Source: Methylorubrum populi (GTDB lineage Bacteria > Pseudomonadota > Alphaproteobacteria > Rhizobiales > Beijerinckiaceae). From it: a stretch of 64,000 nt of DNA. The stretch lies in the NCBI GenBank assembly GCA_036946625.1, contig JAQIIU010000002.1, positions 682,001-746,000 on the forward strand, given 5' to 3'. Positions 62,775 through 64,000 of this stretch are shown here, in pieces. A program made the translations under genes and the position numbers. The stretch's first letter is position 1, and each line of letters starts with the position of its first letter. The notes beneath the pieces were generated by a model. It made no database searches, was not told where the DNA came from, and saw only the letters and a program-made list of their open reading frames with translations.

Positions 62775-63352
62775 GATACTGTCGGCGAATCAGGCGGCCT
62801 GTGCCAAGGCTGCGAAGCGTGTCGTGCGCGTCCTGGCTCGCGGCACTGCCGCCAACCAGTGTACGACCCGCGCGGCGTTCATCGCTGCGGCCACGCACAC
62901 CTGCTGCAGTCCGGTCCTGGCTTGGCCGATGTATCGGCTCCTGCGTAGTCCGAAGGCCCGCACGCCCTGCGAGAGCGTGCCTTCGATCCCGGCGCGGATG
63001 CGATACCGCTGCTTCCAGGCTGGATCCTGCATCCGGTCTCGAGCGGCGTTCAGCGCCTCGTATTCCGGGCGCGGCAGGAAGTAGACGGAGCGGCGCGCCT
63101 CCTTCGACGCGGTGCAAAGCGCTCGCGTCGCGCAGGCGCCGCAATCGGTCCGGCTGAACACCGCCTGGAAGCGCGGGGCACCGACCTCGTCGCGGGTAGC
63201 GCGCCACGTCACTGACGTCTTGCCCTGGGGACAGGTGACCCGCTCGCCTTCCCAGTCGATTGCGAAGTGGCGCTGTTCATAGGTCTGCTCAGCCTGCGTC
63301 GCCCGCCTCGGCATGGCGCGGACCGGCCCTTCCAACGCGACGTCATGGTCGC
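62775..63352 (-). mobile_element. IS1182-family element, right-hand part
   Basis: The outer end is the 18-base inverted repeat starting GATACTGTCGGCGAATCA (62775-62792). It contains the C-terminal part of an IS1182-family transposase on the minus strand. The element is cut off at about 63350, where host-gene sequence in the opposite direction begins. Confidence 0.8.
62790..63343 (-). pseudogene. IS1182-family transposase, C-terminal fragment
   Basis: About 184 codons: HDVALEGPVRA, then FAIDWEGERVTCPQGKTS (the zinc-ribbon entry typical of IS1182), CGACATRALCTASKEARR with the Cys pairs, RPEYEALNAARDRMQDPAW and IEGTLSQGVRAFGLRRSRYI with the catalytic Glu. The stop lies inside the terminal repeat. 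The N-terminal half with the first two Asp residues is missing, so this copy is dead. Confidence 0.85.
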
Positions 63353-63423
63353 GTCAAGGCCAACGCCGATTTCCGCGACGCCGTGGAGCACTACTGCGTC
63401 CAGCTCGGCGCCGCCGTTCAGGA
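63352..63423 (+). pseudogene. 5'-side part of the gene split by IS1182
   Basis: About 24 codons on the plus strand, RVKANADFRDAVEHYCVQLG then AAVQ, ending at the IS left end. The next codons of the original gene are those at 62774-62689 on the other strand. The 5' start of the gene is lost at the junction near 63350. Confidence 0.65.
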
Positions 63424-64000
63424 GATACTGTCGGCGAATCAGATGGTCGGGGGTGTTGGCACGGAGGTGCGCGATGAGCCTGCGACCGGAACCGATCGGC
63501 GCGATCCCCGTCGAGACGGCGCGCGTGGCGCGCGCGGCTTTCCCCAAAGGGACGGTCGCGACGCGGTTGCGCGATGAGTTCAGCGCCCTCTACCAGGACG
63601 AGGACTTCCGCGATCTCTATCCGACCCGCGGCCAGCCCGGTCTTGCGCCCTGGCGGCTGGCCCTGGTCACGGTCCTCCAGTTCTCCGAGCACCTGAGCGA
63701 CCGTCAAGCGGCCGACGCCGTACGTGCACGCATCGACTGGAAGTACGCGCTCGGTCTCGAATTGACCGATCCGGGCTTCCACTTCAGCGTGCTGACCGAG
63801 TTCCGTGCCCGTCTCATTGCCGGCGGCGGCGAGCAGTTGCTGCTGGACCGGATGCTCGCCCGCTTCAAGGCTCGGGGGCTGGTCAAAGCGCGCGGCAAGC
63901 AGCGCACCGACAGCACGCACGTGCTGGCTGCCGTTCACGATCTGCACCTCCTTGAACTGGTCGCCGAGACCCTGCGCGCTGCGCTCGACGATCTCGCTGC
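63424..64000 (+). mobile_element. IS1182-family element, left-hand part (runs off window)
   Basis: It begins with the same 18-base repeat (63424-63441) as the right-hand part, preceded by the target copy TTCAGGA. The transposase gene starts 50 bases in. It continues past the window edge, so completeness is unknown. Confidence 0.85.
63474..64000 (+). CDS. IS1182-family transposase, N-terminal part (truncated by window)
   Basis: 175 codons visible from ATG 63474 with GGAGG upstream: MSLRPEPIGAIPVETARVAR, then LYPTRGQPGLAPWRLALVTV, FSEHLSDRQAADAVRARIDW, KYALGLELTDPGFHFSVLTE and KARGKQRTDSTHVLAAVHDL with the first catalytic Asp. This is the standard IS1182/ISL3-like N-terminal order. The frame is intact to the edge. 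Confidence 0.9.
   Translation, partial: MSLRPEPIGAIPVETARVARAAFPKGTVATRLRDEFSALYQDEDFRDLYPTRGQPGLAPWRLALVTVLQFSEHLSDRQAADAVRARIDWKYALGLELTDPGFHFSVLTEFRARLIAGGGEQLLLDRMLARFKARGLVKARGKQRTDSTHVLAAVHDLHLLELVAETLRAALDDLA

Noticed and set aside
52891..64000. Second copy of the tRNA-Lys 3' end marking the right end of the element
   Set aside because: No repeat of GTTCGAACCCTAGTGC found; the element continues past the window.

Overview
The window is a high-GC chromosomal segment from a facultatively phototrophic alphaproteobacterium. It looks like the Methylobacterium/Methylorubrum group (Rhizobiales). The reasons are an aerobic-type bacteriochlorophyll gene cluster (acsF rather than bchE), an NdvA-type glucan exporter, CtrA-like sites, Omp31-type barrels and two families of palindromic intergenic repeats. 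The species cannot be fixed from the sequence alone.

Layout. (1) 1-2.4 kb: the C-terminal two-domain half of clpA, a small membrane protein and a HicAB toxin-antitoxin pair with a dyad operator. (2) 2.5-25.2 kb: the photosynthesis cluster. A 14-gene minus-strand run bchF-N-B-H-L-M-lhaA-puhA-B-C-orf-acsF-puhE-hemA is coupled mostly by 4-base stop/start overlaps. It starts at a promoter whose -35 box lies in a PpsR/CrtJ-type site. Divergent from it are ppaA(aerR)-ppsR, and then bchG-MFS-bchP-tspO-orf behind a perfect TGT-N12-ACA site. Together these genes make 5-aminolevulinate, carry protoporphyrin to bacteriochlorophyll a, assemble the reaction centre H subunit and sense redox/light state. 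(3) 25.2-29.4 kb: a triheme cytochrome c, then gnd-pgl of the pentose phosphate pathway. (4) 29.4-33.4 kb: ndvA and a motA/motB-like pair, bracketed by two inverted copies of a ~165-base palindromic element. (5) 33.4-41.6 kb: CAP lipoprotein, large MscS-type channel, HNH protein and three outer-membrane barrel proteins. (6) 41.8-48.3 kb: glmM, ftsH, tilS, cpoB, pal, the usual alphaproteobacterial order but without tolQRAB upstream. (7) 48.6-52.6 kb: a divergent Hpt/response-regulator pair with a CtrA box between them, WcbI-like and GSCFA proteins, and hemC.

(8) 52.8-64 kb: an integrative element inserted next to tRNA-Lys(CTT). It starts with a frameshifted integrase and an excisionase-like gene. 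Several unknown genes follow, some frameshifted. A stack of three nested insertion sequences (IS4-like, IS5-like, IS701-like) comes next, then a 528-residue unknown protein, small membrane proteins, a BrnTA toxin-antitoxin pair and a rearranged IS1182-family insertion running off the right edge. The far attachment site is not in the window.

The most informative new observations are in region 8. A host gene split by IS1182 can be rebuilt in frame across a 7-base target duplication. The IS stack can be ordered in time from its target duplications, and it covers a deletion. Three consecutive element genes each lack exactly one base. One transposase start codon sits inside a perfect 12-bp hairpin, and another transposase carries a CCCAAAA slip site before a C-terminal extension. 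No wholly new defence or biosynthetic system could be supported; the candidates for undescribed function are the unknown genes inside the photosynthesis operons and the WcbI/GSCFA pair.
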